A DNA stretch of 64,000 bases from Ilex aquifolium (GCA_951799425.1 OX637399.1:32557201-32621200); one strand, 5' to 3'; numbered from the stretch's first letter, positions 24,801 through 38,100 are shown. Numbers and translations are program-made. The notes: generated by a model not told the origin, from the sequence alone.

Positions 24801-27800
24801 TAGAATTTCTAAAATAATAAATAAAACCGAATATTACAAATAATAAATAAAATGGATTATTAAAACCCTCATATTCAATTTCATGCTTATCCAATTCTTT
24901 TTTGTTCCCCATCAATTTCATGCTAAGGGATATTTATGAACTTCAGTGAAAAAAAAAAAAAGCTTGGTAGAGCCTGATGCTATAGCATGTAAAACAAATG
25001 CTTAAAAAGGAATATATTTGTTGGGAAATTTCTTCCAAAAAAAAGCAGATGGCAATGGAAGATAGTATTAGTTACGTCTGTAATCCATGTTAGGTCCTTC
25101 ACAGTTAACAATCTTATTTTTGCACAAAAGGGACACTGCTAGCTAACTACAGCAATTTTGCCAGTAGGATTTGAATATACAACACTAGCCACATTATCAA
25201 TAACCCTCAGGCCTCAACCTACTGCATCAATATGCTGATCAAGAAAATGTAAGCTCTAGATGAAAAATAAGTAGAGAACTCGACAAAAACTTACCTCTTA
25301 AAGTCAGAAAATAGCTGAAAAGATGGTTGGATAGTCTCTGCAATGTATGAAGGTAAAGGAGATGGAAATGGTAGAGTTGAATCTAAATCCAACACTAGAA
25401 GAGTGGGGTTCTCGCCTTTTTTTCTCTGTACAGTAATTGTTTCCTCAACATTAGAGAAAAAAAAAGAGAGAGTTCCATGAAACAACTCGTAGAAAGATTA
25501 AATACAAGCCATTACCCAAAGCGGTTCTGCTTTCTCTAAGCAATTGACCATCGAACTAAGCAATGCCCCAAAATAAAATTACTATTTTTTTTTTTTTTAA
25601 CTGAAAAAGTACTATCTCAATTCACCAAATAAAGCAAACCTGGTGACCAGACTGCTCTAAACTATACCACGGTAGAAGGATTCAGTTTTCACCTGAACAC
25701 AGATGACATGATAATCCCAAAGAACAATGCCATCAGCTCTTTGGCTTGCCTTCTGATGCCACAGTGGAACCTGCATGATGGTCATCAAGTGGAGTACGTC
25801 TCAATTTCAGGCCAATAAAACATACTCAACACAAAGCCTCAACATTTTGAATATTTGAAGTGTTAGCTCACACACAAAAGGATCTTTTTCTTTATAGGCG
25901 CAAAACAACAATTAATCTATCAAAAATTCGCTCAAAGTGGAGGAGCCTAGTGGAATAACATTGATGGAAAAACAGGTATAAGGCTGTCCATGTGTAACAG
26001 TGTAAGGGTGTCAGAGGGGAGTTCCTCAAATCCTACCATGTAGTTGCTCAAATTCTCCTTAAGTTTAATGTAATGGATTGCTGAGTGAAAGCAGACCATT
26101 GTTGAAGCAAGAAGTTCCAATAAAAACAAAAATGTTCACTTTAACCTTAGGATTACATTTAAACTATGAAGTACAAGAAGAAGCACATTCTTCATATGAT
26201 GAACAGCTCATCAAAAATTTGTCATCAGTGAAGAGAAGAGGACTCAAACATCTGCGTAATTCTCTGACATGGAAAAAAGTTATAATATGCTAGCTTTTAA
26301 GTCTACAAAAAAATCACATGCCAAATATGGACGGAATGTCTGGGGAGGCTTTCAGGTGGCAAATTTTTTTCTTTGAACTGGCAGGTAGCAATCTTCAAAT
26401 CAACCATTTCTGAAGGATTATTAGGATAATTCCTGTGTGTACTTCATGATGAATTGCTTAGCTTGCGTTTCTCTAGTTTCTTCCCGTGGTGTTCACACTG
26501 CTCTTCTGACTGATATTTACGTATGAACTCAATCTTAGTCACGTTTGCTTTAAGCATTTCACAATGCTTACATTGACTTGGACCTGAAATGTGTAGTGAA
26601 GAACTGTAAGTCTGAGACTGGTGGGAAGTAATGCCATCACTATTTCTAGACACCTTAGGGATGGGAGCGTGAGTCAATGCAGATATTTCTAGCACTGTTC
26701 TCTATTTGTCACCTTAATTTGGGGAGGTCAAACACGAAAAGTTGGTCCAAGCAAATATGGATGCTTCTCAGTCAGATTTCGCGAAGGAATCAGTCAAATT
26801 TAAAACCATTTTTGTTAACAAAACAACCTGTAAGCCCCCATCTAAAGCTGCTTAACTTACATGGACAAATAAAATATTTGAACTATGTCCCCAGTGGGCA
26901 ATTTTATGCTCAGATGTGGCACATTTCAGATTAGGAACAGTGTGCAGGAGTGATCAACTGGTATTAAGTCCTTGCAATGTCTTCTCACTACTATTAAGCA
27001 TCCAATTCTATACAAGACTCACTTGATAAGTTAGTATTGATTCAAGGGTTGACATTTTTTTGGTGTGGAGGGAAGGGGGGGAAGGGAGGGGGAATTAAGT
27101 TGCTCTCTTTGGCACAGGCATTGGAAAGAATTGCCTTATTAGCTGTTTATGGGCCAAATGAATAACAAAATTCACGGTAAAGCAGCATTGACAGTTGTGG
27201 ACCTGAGGAAATTCATATCTAATATGTTTCGGGTGCTTGCATAAAAAGCCTTACATTAAATTTTACAGAAATTAGAACTCAATACTATTTGGGCTTGTAT
27301 TATATAACATAATGGGTTTGGGTCTGGTGGTATAGCAGCAATGAAATTTGTAGGCCTGATGTGATACATTTCTGGTGTTTGCACATAAAGCCATAAAGTA
27401 TTTTTTACAGAAATTAGAACAGTAATATTTGGGCTTGTACTATAAAACATAACGATTAACGAGTTTGGGTCTTGAAGTATACAACTTTTGTGTATACTAC
27501 TCTTTTGTATCTTTTCAAATACAACACAATTGACTATTTTCCTGATGAATTACATGCATAAGTATGTGTGTCAGACATAGCTAGACATAGAACTGGATCT
27601 TCAAGGATGGAAACCCTCTTAAGAGTATCACCAGAATGTAATTGCAAACCAAAGAACAATAATGAACTGGGAAGGAACATAAAGGAAGACCAAATTAATT
27701 CAGATTTGGAAAGGAAATAAAATCTCTTTCAGTCTAGTTTCAAGAATATTGGCGAATTAGTCATATGCGTAAGTGAATTGAACTAAGGATGCAGAAAATA

Positions 27801-30800
27801 TGAGTAAGAAGAAGGGCAAGTATGAAATTTCGTGCATAGGATACTTTGGAGATGTGTCATGAGGTTTAGATTCAAACTGGAGTCACAAGTGATGTTAGAT
27901 ATAGAATAACATATTGCAGGATTTTCGTTTTTCTTATTCTGTTGAATTTTAAGGGCTAACACATTTTAAATAACTGTTGAACATGGGTATTGACCATAGT
28001 CCATAGTCATTATTTTACTGAGGTTAAGTCATGTGGGTTTTAAAATAAAAGTACTTAATCGTCTACAATAGTCTAAATAGACCTAGAGTGCAAGTCCCTA
28101 ATTTAAGTCATAACCCTAATAGATTCATGAGAACCCAACGGCCTATAAATGTCTATTTAACCTTTTTATGCATTAGACTATTTCATTATGGTTTGGTAAA
28201 GGTGAAGCACACCTCTTCTTCTCTCTCCTCTTCTTCTCCTTTCTCTAAAATTATGCACTTTTATGGTTTATGGTTTACTAAGTTGTGATTGATCTTATTA
28301 AGCATTGGTTCACCTCTGTAGATCTTACATTAAAATGCCCAAAATTCCCTCCATCAGGACTTAACCATTACAACCACCAAGAACTCTTTTCCCTAGACTA
28401 CTAACATTTGCATAATCCCCTCCCCTTATAGCACCATATCAAACCCTAAGATCCTACACTTTGGCCAACCTTTTTAGCAAGACAGTGCGCCTCCAACAAC
28501 CTCCTAAAAGAATCTTACTTCTGCTGCCTATCCTCAATTTAGGTATCAAAACTTCTAGGTGAGTTCTTCCCACACTTGTCCTATATCGAGTGTCCAGTAA
28601 AAGGAATTTTCTCTGCAAGATAGATAAATAGACCGCCAAAACATCAACGGCATTGGTAAACTACAACTCTTCACTTTATGTCCAGCAGAACTGCAAGGAT
28701 TTTTCTCAACTATTCAAATACATAATTAGTCTTAATGTAGTCATAAAAGGACCTTATTGTAAGCAAACAATCATGTCCTTTTGAAAGGTCTAGTATGAGA
28801 ACACTGAAAACATTGAATATTTTCTGAATGAATTAGAAGAGTAATAAGAACAAACCTGCTTCTTCTCATTGGTAATGAAAACAACAAATAGATCAGATCC
28901 CTCCACATCTGCTGCCCCACCTGCGCATAGTTTCTTGCAAAGCAAGTACACATTCTCCTCACTACAAAAGAAGAAGAAAAATAAGAAAAATTTTGTCGGT
29001 GTGCAGCTGATATCGAATATTGTTAAAGGATAAATGTATAAATAACTCAATCAAACTAAACACAAAGACTCCGAGTTATTTCTGTAGCAGCAATCCTGAT
29101 CCCTTCCTGCATTTAGAAAATTCATTTTCATCGGCCGCGATGACTAACCATTAGAAAATATAAGGGTACAGGTTAGTGAAAACGTACATAAAAATTGAAA
29201 AAAAAAACTCTCATTTCTTATCTTTGATCAGCATATCAGTGAGGTTTTCATAATCATTGTCTAGGGATTGCTATTCAAGCACATCTTTGATGGCCAAAAG
29301 AGAAAGGTTCAATGTTTTCCCTTTACAACATAATACAAATATTATGTCGGAGTACTATCTACAATAGCACAAAGATAGCAGCAACTTCTTATCTATAAAT
29401 TAATAAAGGGAAAGGAGGGGTTTGGTGTCCTCTCCCTTTATTAGTAGTATTAATATAATTCAATGTAACATCCATTAAAACTTCCCACTTCTCCATGTCT
29501 CTCATCCTTAACCGTCTCTCTCTCTCTCTCATTCATGACCAACACTTCCTTAACCATCTCTCTCTCTCATCCATGGCCAACACTTCCTTCAAAATACATT
29601 ACAAACGCATTAATTTGCAGAAACATCACGTGTGCCATGAAATCTAGTAGGATTCAATATTGGTCAGTCTTTTGTGCCCCCTAATATTAATTAAATATGA
29701 TATATCACTAGAGAATTCCTCCACAGCTGGAATTATACAAGAAAGAAAGTAGATCTATACTACTACTTGATGACTTCACTGTTTGATGGCGTATAACCAT
29801 TGATGCTCCAGACCCACGTAGTCAATCCATGGTCGGAGTTGTGGCCTTTAAACCCTAACAATGGTGTGATTGATCTCCATACTCCAACTGTATCCAAACC
29901 AATAGACGATATTGTCCTTATGTAACTCCAGTGTATAATACTGGACCCTTGTTAACAAAAGGGTGAAAAAAAATCTGTGTCTGTGTATGTGAACAGACAG
30001 ACATCTTAAAAGGAAAGAAATATAGGAAAAAAACAAAATTCCAGCACAACAAAGCATTTCCAACATTTAGATCACCAAATGAAAAATAATAACAGTAATA
30101 ATAATAACAATAACAGTAGTAGTACTAGTAATAATAGTAGTAGTAGTAGTAGTAGTAATAATAATAATAAACATTCAATGAATAGAAATCCATGAGGAAG
30201 AAGACTTGGATTATACCCACCAAACCCAACTCCAATTATCCATTTACTCCGCACATGGTTATTTTTACATGACTAATTGAAAGCAGTCACAGGAAGGGTG
30301 CAAAGGCATAAATCACTTGTGAACGAAGTCCAATAATCCCATATTTCAACCATCAAGGTTGAATTCAAGTGCATTGTTGTTTGTGGAAAATATGAGCGGA
30401 AATCCTAAATGTATGATACACTTAAATATGCTCTTAGTGCATAAAAAGAATATAGGTCAAATGACTCAAATCATGGTTATTGACTTAGTCACCCAAACAA
30501 TCACATATGTCAGAAAATCTGAACTCCTCGACTTTTAGATGCAAGGGTGTGGAAATATACGTCTAAGTTTGCTGCGTTTTCAAATTAAAAACATATGATA
30601 TAAACAATTATGGGTGTTCATATGTGGACAGATGATGCAACCCATGCTACTTTCTTAAAATAAGAGAGAAGGAAGGGAATGAAAGAAGAAAAGAGAAAAA
30701 GTAAGGAAAAGTAAAAAATTTTCAATCTATAGGTGTGTTTTTGTTCATCCAAGATGGTCTAGTCATAGGATTTATTAAACATCATACAAAGCTGTAAATC

Positions 30801-32223
30801 TTCGACGTCAGTCCTATCCAAAATATGATAACCCGTTATGATGAAAAACTTCATAATAATATGGTGAATCTCTTCGAATAAGATATCAAAGGGAAAACAT
30901 ATCCTAATGCCGGTCAACAAATTAAAACTATTATTTTCCATGCAGAATTCACACTGGACTATATTAGGTCAGTTGCATTATATGATCGTATGGAAAACAA
31001 CAACAGAGAAGCTAAAAAATTTATTTCATCGCGAAGAACATAATGAGTTTTTCTTCCAATCAATTTCCAAAACAAAGAAAGTAAAAGGAACTCCCTTTTA
31101 TTGGTCTACAAGTGGGAAAAAATGAATGTAAGGTTTGGTCTTTGACATTCCAACTATTGTATACAAAAATATGTGATATCACAATTAGCATTTGCAAATC
31201 TTGCATCATATCTTGGGAAGGATCTGAACTCCAAATCAGAAACCGCTAAAGCATGATAAGTCCGTTGAAATCCATTTCATATACATATACTGAAAAAAGG
31301 AAGAAACTATATGACCAACTCACAAAGCTATTCACAAAGTAGGGATTCAAATGATCACATGCCACAACATGCACCTGCAGACATCTATACGATTATACAT
31401 AACAGTTACTTTTTGGGGAGAAGGCTTAAGAAGTCTTTAAATGTATTCCGATCACATCCCATCATTTGGCCTAACCATTATTTCACTAACCATCAACCAG
31501 GCATTTAAAATTTACTAAAACAATAACAGTGTTTATCAACCTTAATTTCCAAAATTATCAATCTCCTTATCCAAATGGTGGGATGAGAGAAAAGTGAAAG
31601 GAATGAGGAGTGGGAGGAGAAGGGGTCGCAACCGTCTCCTACTTCGTTACTTGACACCACATTGTGGTCTAATGGTGAAGAACAGTCAACGTGAAACCCC
31701 ACGAATTAATGACCAAAAAAACCCCCACGAATTTGCCTAGAAACACTATGCTAATTGCTACATCATTGTAAACAATCCAGGTGATGCATTCACTTATTCA
31801 CTTAATGGCAACTGGCAAATGAGCTCAACCACACAAAATCCAAGAAATCAATTACGAGAAAAAAATAAATAATGTTCTGAGCAAGTGTGCATCACATAAT
31901 GAACGAACTCAGCTTGACACACACGCCCATCAGAATTGGGACTACAGTAGATCAACACTATACTTGAACTTGACATTTGAACAAAAAGGGTATATGCATA
32001 TTAGCATATACTTACAAATCGATGCCCACAATACACACACATGTATCAGCATGAGATTTTCTAGTAATCTCAGGAAATATAGTTCAAAGGGAGAGAAACT
32101 TTTAGGCAGAGAGAGAGAGAAAGAGAGGAAGTACCAGTAATTAGGGGTGTGATGGAACTGAGAAACGTCCAAAGGAGTAGCGACTGCTGATGATAAGGGT
32201 AACTCCAAACTCGAAGTTGTCAT
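21831..32223 (-). CDS. NTAQ1: Protein N-terminal glutamine amidohydrolase (NTAQ1)
   Basis: Deamidates N-terminal Gln to Glu, feeding proteins into the arginylation branch of the N-degron pathway. Six exons on the minus strand: 32223-32135, 28961-28856, 25770-25693, 25425-25295, 24416-24292 and 21985-21831, totalling 684 nt or 227 aa, the normal plant length. The family triad is visible: Cys in [16 protein letters not shown], His in [11 protein letters not shown], and Asp in [13 protein letters not shown]. Further landmarks are [34 protein letters not shown] and the C-terminal NLNEYIEV. The TGT codon of the catalytic Cys is split TG|T by the 3.2-kb first intron. Introns 1, 2 and 5 exceed 2 kb and hold repeat debris. 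Gene order says nothing about its function. Confidence 0.96.
23984..24041. repeat. Intronic inverted repeat in NTAQ1
   Basis: Two 21-nt arms (23984-24004 and 24021-24041) around a 16-nt loop pair over about 18 bases; the arms contain TTGGGCCAATTTTTTT and AAAAAAATTGGCCCAA. It sits in decayed repeat sequence (23620-24070) with GGGATG and GGCCCAAG motifs like degenerate hAT MITEs. Confidence 0.7.
26444..26935. other. Coding-like fragments in NTAQ1 intron 2
   Basis: On the minus strand 26695-26444 is an 83-codon open frame with a Cys/His-containing patch ([11 protein letters not shown]) and a charged C-terminus. On the plus strand about 26727-26805 reads a hydrophilic stretch beginning [19 protein letters not shown]. 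Composition is more protein-like than the surrounding intron, but I recognise no family, and the two lie on opposite strands. Possibly fragments of an old inserted gene, possibly chance. Confidence 0.2.
30080..30170. repeat. Trinucleotide microsatellite (TAA/TAG)n in NTAQ1 intron 1
   Basis: About 90 bp of AATAATAAC, AGTAGTAGT and AATAATAAT units in succession; an interrupted compound trinucleotide repeat. Confidence 0.9.
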
Positions 32224-32317
32224 TTAGTAGGTTGCTTCAATTCTGTTTGGGATGTTGAGAGACAAAGAGATTCACCGTTCAATGGCAGAACCGCAGAGGA
32301 CGAATCTTTACATAACC

Positions 32318-32485
32318 GAGCAATGCTATTGGAACCTAAAAATCTGACATAAAAATCTGACCTAATTCACTGTACCCTTTGGATTCACTGTAGATCCCAT
32401 CAAACATTGGAACTTGGTGTTGATCCAATAATTCTTATGAAGACACATCATTATGTCAGATTTTTAGGTCCAAATAATATTTTCC
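32318..32485. mobile_element. Mutator-type MITE just upstream of NTAQ1
   Basis: A 168-bp element whose arms pair over about 35 bp; both contain ACCTAAAAATCTGACATAA in opposite orientation. The outer ends are GAGCAATGCTATT and, in reverse, GGAAAATATTATT. An exact direct repeat TTACATAACC flanks it (32308-32317 and 32486-32495). The 9-10 bp duplication and G-starting long TIR suggest a Mutator derivative. Its near end is 95 bp from the NTAQ1 ATG, in promoter or leader. Confidence 0.88.
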
Positions 32486-32546
32486 TTACATAACCATAGC
32501 GGCGTTGAAATGTCCTCACTTCTAAACGCCATCGTATTAATTATAA

Positions 32547-32946
32547 GAGTAAACTATATGACCGACAAACTATGACTTTTCTATTAATTAATCCCTTGAA
32601 TTTTTTTTGTATCAATTGAGCCTCTATGCTCTCTAATTGTCTCAATTGAGCTCTTATGTTTGTCTCCATTAGAGTGTGCCACTCACGTGACCATATGGCA
32701 CAAAAAGGCAGAATGACTCAATTGATACAATTAGAGATTTCAAAAACTTTATTGACACAAATATCATAATTTGAGGGTCATATATGTAGTTTCTTCCAAC
32801 TCATTTGTGCCACATGAATGGCACACTTTGCATTTTTCGTTAAAAAATCTAACGGAGGCCGACAATTAATACAAAAAAAAAAAAAAATTACAGAAACTTA
32901 ATTGATACAATTGTCATAGTTTGAGAATAATATGTGTAGTTTACTC
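32547..32946. mobile_element. Mutator-type foldback MITE
   Basis: A 400-bp element with ends GAGTAAACTATAT and, in reverse, GAGTAAACTACAC, and longer diverged inverted arms including ACAAACTATGAC and TCAAACTATGACA. An exact 9-bp direct repeat TAATTATAA flanks it (32538-32546 and 32947-32955), as expected for Mutator-like transposition. Non-coding. Confidence 0.85.
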
Positions 32947-33027
32947 TAATTATAATAATTTTTCAAAACAAAAAATCACTTTTATTTTTTTGAGAATATA
33001 CTATTATTCACTAATGGGTAAGTAATA

Positions 33028-33537
33028 TCTATATAATAAAGTAGCTTACAATTCAAATCTCAAAAGATAAACAAAATGACTTTTGTTATTCGCGGTTGAA
33101 ATCGCTTTAAATTTTACTTTAAAGTTAATCTAACGGTTAATATTAACACCCTAAATTTAATAGGAAAAATAAGTCTCTAAGGATGTGTTTTGGTGACTTT
33201 TTAAAAGTACTTCCAAAAATTATTTCTCACAAATACTTTAAAAAAAAAAAATAGTGTTTAAAATCGCCCCACTACCTCCAATACCACCGTCGCCGCCGCC
33301 GCCACCATCATCGTCCCCGCCACCACCACCGCATCCGCCGCCACCACCACCGTCATTGCCATGACCACAACCATCACCGTCTCCTTCCACCACCACCTTT
33401 CACCTCCACTACAATTGATACTTAAATTCATTTATTTATTCTTTATGTTTGTGATTTGATTTTGGATATGAATACAAATATGTTTATTGTTTACCATTTT
33501 TTATTATTTTGTGCCTTCAGGCACAGGTAATAACTAG
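33028..33537 (+). mobile_element. Non-autonomous Helitron
   Basis: Starts TCTATATAATAAAG right after an A and ends ACTAG right before a T, the A|TC...CTAG|T arrangement of Helitron insertion. A hairpin GTGCCTTCAGGCAC (33511-33524; 6-bp stem) lies 9-13 nt before the CTAG terminus. There are no inverted ends or target duplication, as expected. The 510-bp interior contains a GC-rich CCG/CCA trinucleotide patch (about 33267-33410) and has no coding gene. Confidence 0.9.
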
Positions 33538-34440
33538 TCATTTTATATCCATGCAAAAATACCGCAATGATTATTGATAAAAGGATAATTTGTGCTTCTA
33601 TACCAATTTTAGTCTTATTTAGTAACTCATTGTGCAATTAAGTATTTTAATGTGGTTTCCTGTGTCATTAAAATTCAAACAAAGTGAAACAAATTCACAT
33701 AGTTTGAACGACAATATAAAACAATTTCTCATCCGATTTGTAATGAACTTTTGAATTAGAGTATTTTAATGTGTTTTTTCATATAACACCCTCAATCATT
33801 CGATTAATTTTACATCGCTCTAATTGTCACCCTTGTTACTAATTTGACAGAAATGTGTTTTCATTTTACCCTCCAAAATTCAAACTATGTGATTTTTTTT
33901 CACATTTTTCGACACGTTAACAATTTACGTCGAAAATGATAACATACATTTGTGTTTGGGATAATATGAAATAATTCAATTACTTGAGTAGACAATGTAA
34001 AAAATTCAATAGTTGGAAGGACAAGGTAAAAAAATTACTAGTTCAAAGGACAAGGTGAAATCCATCCCACAGTTAGGGTGAAGGCATAATTTGCCCTATA
34101 AATATTTTATGATTTATTAGGGTGAATTTTATTTTGTAACATAACAGATTTAAAAATTCTCATTTTTATATTCTTATAGTTCTGAGTTTTATTATTGTAC
34201 TCTTAATGTATTAAAAGTGTTGAAACGTGACACTTCCGTTAATTTCTATTATTCATTCTGTTAACGTCAATGACATGATTTTTTATGAAATAAATAACAG
34301 AAGTTAATGGAAGGGTCATATTATAATTCTTTTAATATATTAGGGTGAAAAATAATTTTTTTTAAATATTTCAGGGTAAAAAGTAATATTCCAGGGTAGC
34401 ATTTATCCTAAATTGAGACCGGCTGGAGACTTCCACGACA
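33538..34440. other. Spacer of decayed foldback repeats
   Basis: No gene. Two foldback-type segments are suspected: about 33583-34104 (GGATAATTTGTGCTTC versus, in reverse, GGGCAAATTATGCCTTC) and about 34119-34412 (GGGTGAATTTTATTTTG versus GGATAAATGCTACCCTG in reverse). Target duplications were not convincing. Confidence 0.4.
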
Positions 34441-34496
34441 ATTGGAGAAGGTTGTAGAATACGGAAGAGATATATATGGTGTTCGTTAATGACGCC

Positions 34497-34540
34497 ACGC
34501 GTTTTCTTCGAAGTTATATATTATATTGAAGAAAACGCGT
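34497..34540. promoter_or_regulatory. Perfect 13-bp inverted repeat with two CGCG boxes at the WBP2-like promoter
   Basis: Arms ACGCGTTTTCTTC (34497-34509) and GAAGAAAACGCGT (34528-34540) are exact reverse complements around an 18-nt AT-only-centred loop with a TATATATTATAT sequence. ACGCGT fits the VCGCGB box bound by calmodulin-regulated CAMTA factors. The site is about 115-155 bp upstream of the ATG, where a core promoter is expected. Function is inferred. Confidence 0.55.
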
Positions 34541-34653
34541 TGCTTCGTTCGGGGTACTCTTAGCTACGGGGTTACGATTTCTGATCGCTCGCAGATCTTT
34601 CTAGGGTTTCGTTAGCAAAATCTCAATCAGTTTGACGAACAACCTCAAATCAG

Positions 34654-35110
34654 ATGGCTCTAAATCCGCAGTTGTTACCTATTGGGATGCCCGTACCTTT
34701 CGTCAACGAGTTGTTCGTCTTGGCTAGAGACGGTGTTGAGTTTGAGGTTGATAAGATCCCCGGGTTAGAGAATCTTTCCTTCTCTTTTTTTCCTTTGTTT
34801 TTGTCTGTAATTTTTCATCTTGTGTTTTCTAATATTAGCCGCTGCTAAATGTTTTCATAGTATGTTGATTATTTTGTTTGATTGCGCGTATTATCTGGGA
34901 AATAATTGACATGGATTTGAAGTTACATAAAACTTGGATGGATACAATAAATTGCACTACTTATTCGTCTGATGTATCGGAAGTCCATTAGAAACTACAG
35001 TTGCATAATTTAGGGTTGATGGGTTTTATTTTTAGTTTTGAGAATTTGGAGCTGAATTTAATTCATTAATGGAAGGATATGTAGTTGGTGAAATGATCAG
35101 GCGAGTAGGT

Positions 35111-35142
<32 letters not shown>

Positions 35143-38100
35143 AAGAAGAGGAGGGAGAAAGAGTAAGAACATTAAGCTTTATCTTGTGCAAGGATGATTT
35201 GGGCATTTGCTGGACATCTTTTTTTTCCCTCTGCTGGCCTATAGTCTGCTTTCCGATCTGCATCTCGTTGTTGATGAGGGGTGTTCTCGAATAGATAACA
35301 CAAATGTATGTGGAAGGACAATTTGTTGAAGCAGGATATTAATTGAAACGAACCAAGGTAGTGCATGATGAGTTAAATAACCCCTTCTTCCTCCTTTTTT
35401 TTTTGTTTTTTTGAAACATGATAGAAACAAAGGTAGCGATTGGCTGGTGGCTTTTTTGCAAGATGAGCAGAACCCAATGAACAAATGTCAAATGAAGAGA
35501 AAGTGTGTCCTGCTTCCTTAAGAAAGTAAGGGGTGTGTGGAGTGATGGTTTGCCTTTTTTCATTTCATTAGTTTGCATATGCAAAGACCTTATTTGGGAG
35601 ATACAAAAGAGAGTGATAGGGGCAAATGGGAATAATATGATACAATTAAAAAATTTCAAGGAAGGTTGAGGAGGATGGAGTGTCCCTCCCCTAGTGAGGG
35701 AAATGATTTAACCCAAAGGGTGCAATTTCTCTGTAAGTATTAGTGGGGATGATTTTTTGCAATTGACCTTTGGATACACGGTAAGATTGTAGCTCCACAG
35801 ATGTTTGCTGTAGGTTGCCAGAATTTGCAAAGACACAATAGTTTGGGGTACCTGTTTTATTAGATTGCTACAAGATTGTTGGACGTTGGAGGCATTAAAG
35901 CTCTTGTTTGATTAGCTTGCTCTATGTGTTCGCTATGAAAAAGTGTCATCGTGTCGAAGTCTGGAAGGTCGATTGTCTATATCGTCTTATAGGGTTTGCA
36001 AATTCACGGAAAAAGGCTATGGCTCCTTTTTCATTATACCCATGCTAAGCTGGAAGCTTTAATGTACCAACACCCTCTTAAGGTAACTGTGTTTAATTGT
36101 ATGACAGGGTTTCACAACATCCGTGACTAGGTATATTCTACTGGAATTGGTGTTGTATGTATGTCAGTTCTTCATTGCTGCATGGTGTGGGAGTTTTGGG
36201 TTCGCCGTATTTCTTTTTTTGCACTTGTTACGTCATAGTTCTTTGAACCATAGAGGAACTCTCTGTGAAGCACAAACACGCTTTTTCCCCTCACGTATCC
36301 ATATCCGACACATTTAGGACATGGACATTTGTTGGATATGCGGAAAAAGTGTCCGATTTTTTTGAATTTATGACACGTCTTGGATACGCCGCGAGACATC
36401 TCGGACACGATAGGACTTGTTCCTTGTTGTTAAGTTGAATGTAGCTCACCAATTTGGTATTATTTGTAGGAGTGCAACTTGTGCAGGACAACCCGAAAAA
36501 AAGTGTTAGGGTTGAGGTTTTTAGGGTCAGGATTAAGGTTGAAAAGTTATATCCAGAATTGAATTCGGGTAAGACTCGAGTTAAGAGTTCGGATTCACGG
36601 GCTTAATCTGAATCCAAACTGAAATGATGAAATCGGGCTGACCCAACCCCGAGTTCAACCCGAATTCAGGTATTATACTTTTATAAACAATATAAAAATA
36701 AAATATAAATACATATTTTGTAATTATTATTATTTAAAGGGAGAATGAAACATGATTTATAAGGATTGTAGTCTTATAGACGGTGAAAGAAGTTTATACA
36801 ATCGATACTGGATAATTAAAAAAGGCACAAGGAAGACAATGATTTGTCATCCCATATCGAATAGATAACTCAAATGACCGCTTCCCTCTTCTCTATATAA
36901 AAAAGGCTCATCTTTGTACCTTTAATAAGTTGTCTTGATGAGTTTCATCTTAGTGGGCCATGTAGGTCTATGTAATAGTCTAACATTATGCAAAGACTCG
37001 CACCTAATTTAGGATTATTGTTTGTTGATTCTGAATTAGGTAATCCAACTTCAACTCGAACTTGTCTGAAATCAACTCGGGTTGAGTTCTGATTAGGGTT
37101 GAAGATTTTATAGCTAGGGTTGTGCTAGGGTTGATCCCTTAACCCGCCCAAGTTGCACCCCTAGTTGTTTGTAGACATCGAAGAACCCACAACAAAGTTG
37201 ACGACGATGACGAAAGGGAAGACACAAGAAAGGGTCTGACGTGCAAACTCGACGAGGATGAAAAATCGAGAGGCGTGATGTTACACATGTTTAGAGAGAG
37301 AGGTGGGGCGAGGGAGGGGGAGAGGGAGAGAGAGGGAGAGGGTTCCTATCTCCGACGTTAGAAATGGAACGAAAATTGAAAACGTTGGTCTAGTCTTCTT
37401 AGTTATCATCTGTTCATCTTTATCCTTTGATGCAACGTGGCGGTTGATTATTGCTATATCAAATTTTTTTTATGAACTCAAATGATCATGAGCGGTGGCA
37501 GTTAAATGAAACTATATAATTGGTTTATGGGCTTGGTCTGCAAAAGCAGGCTTTTGTTTTGGGTTTTATTTGGCTAATGGGCTTTATTTGTTCAACTGTA
37601 TTTGAGTTGTACTCGGGGCCTCGGGCTACTGGGAATCGACATCTAATGAATAGTAAAATTACACATATATTTGCCCCAAATTATTATGGAAAAATAATAA
37701 AAAATTTGACCAATTTGCAAACTTGTGGCATTAGAAATAATTATATAAATACTTTATTCAATGTGTTCGTAGCCTAATTTTTAGAGAAATGTCGTGTACG
37801 TGTTCGTGTCCGTGTCTCGTGTCCGTGTCTATGCTTCTTAGGAAACTATGTTGTTAGAGAGGGAGTGAAGTATGAAATTGTGTCCTAGGTAGAAGGCAAA
37901 TAGCAACATTATGTCTATAATAGAGTTTTAAAGGAAGTACATAGGTTTTTTCGATGGGTTCAAATTTTCTTTTCCTTTTTTTTAAAAGCCTTCTGATTGA
38001 AGCATAAATTATAAGTTCCCTTTATTTTTTGGGTTTTGGGGTGTCCTTCCATCTTGGCATATGCTTTTATTTTTCTTTGGGATGTTGAGTGTTTATTTTT

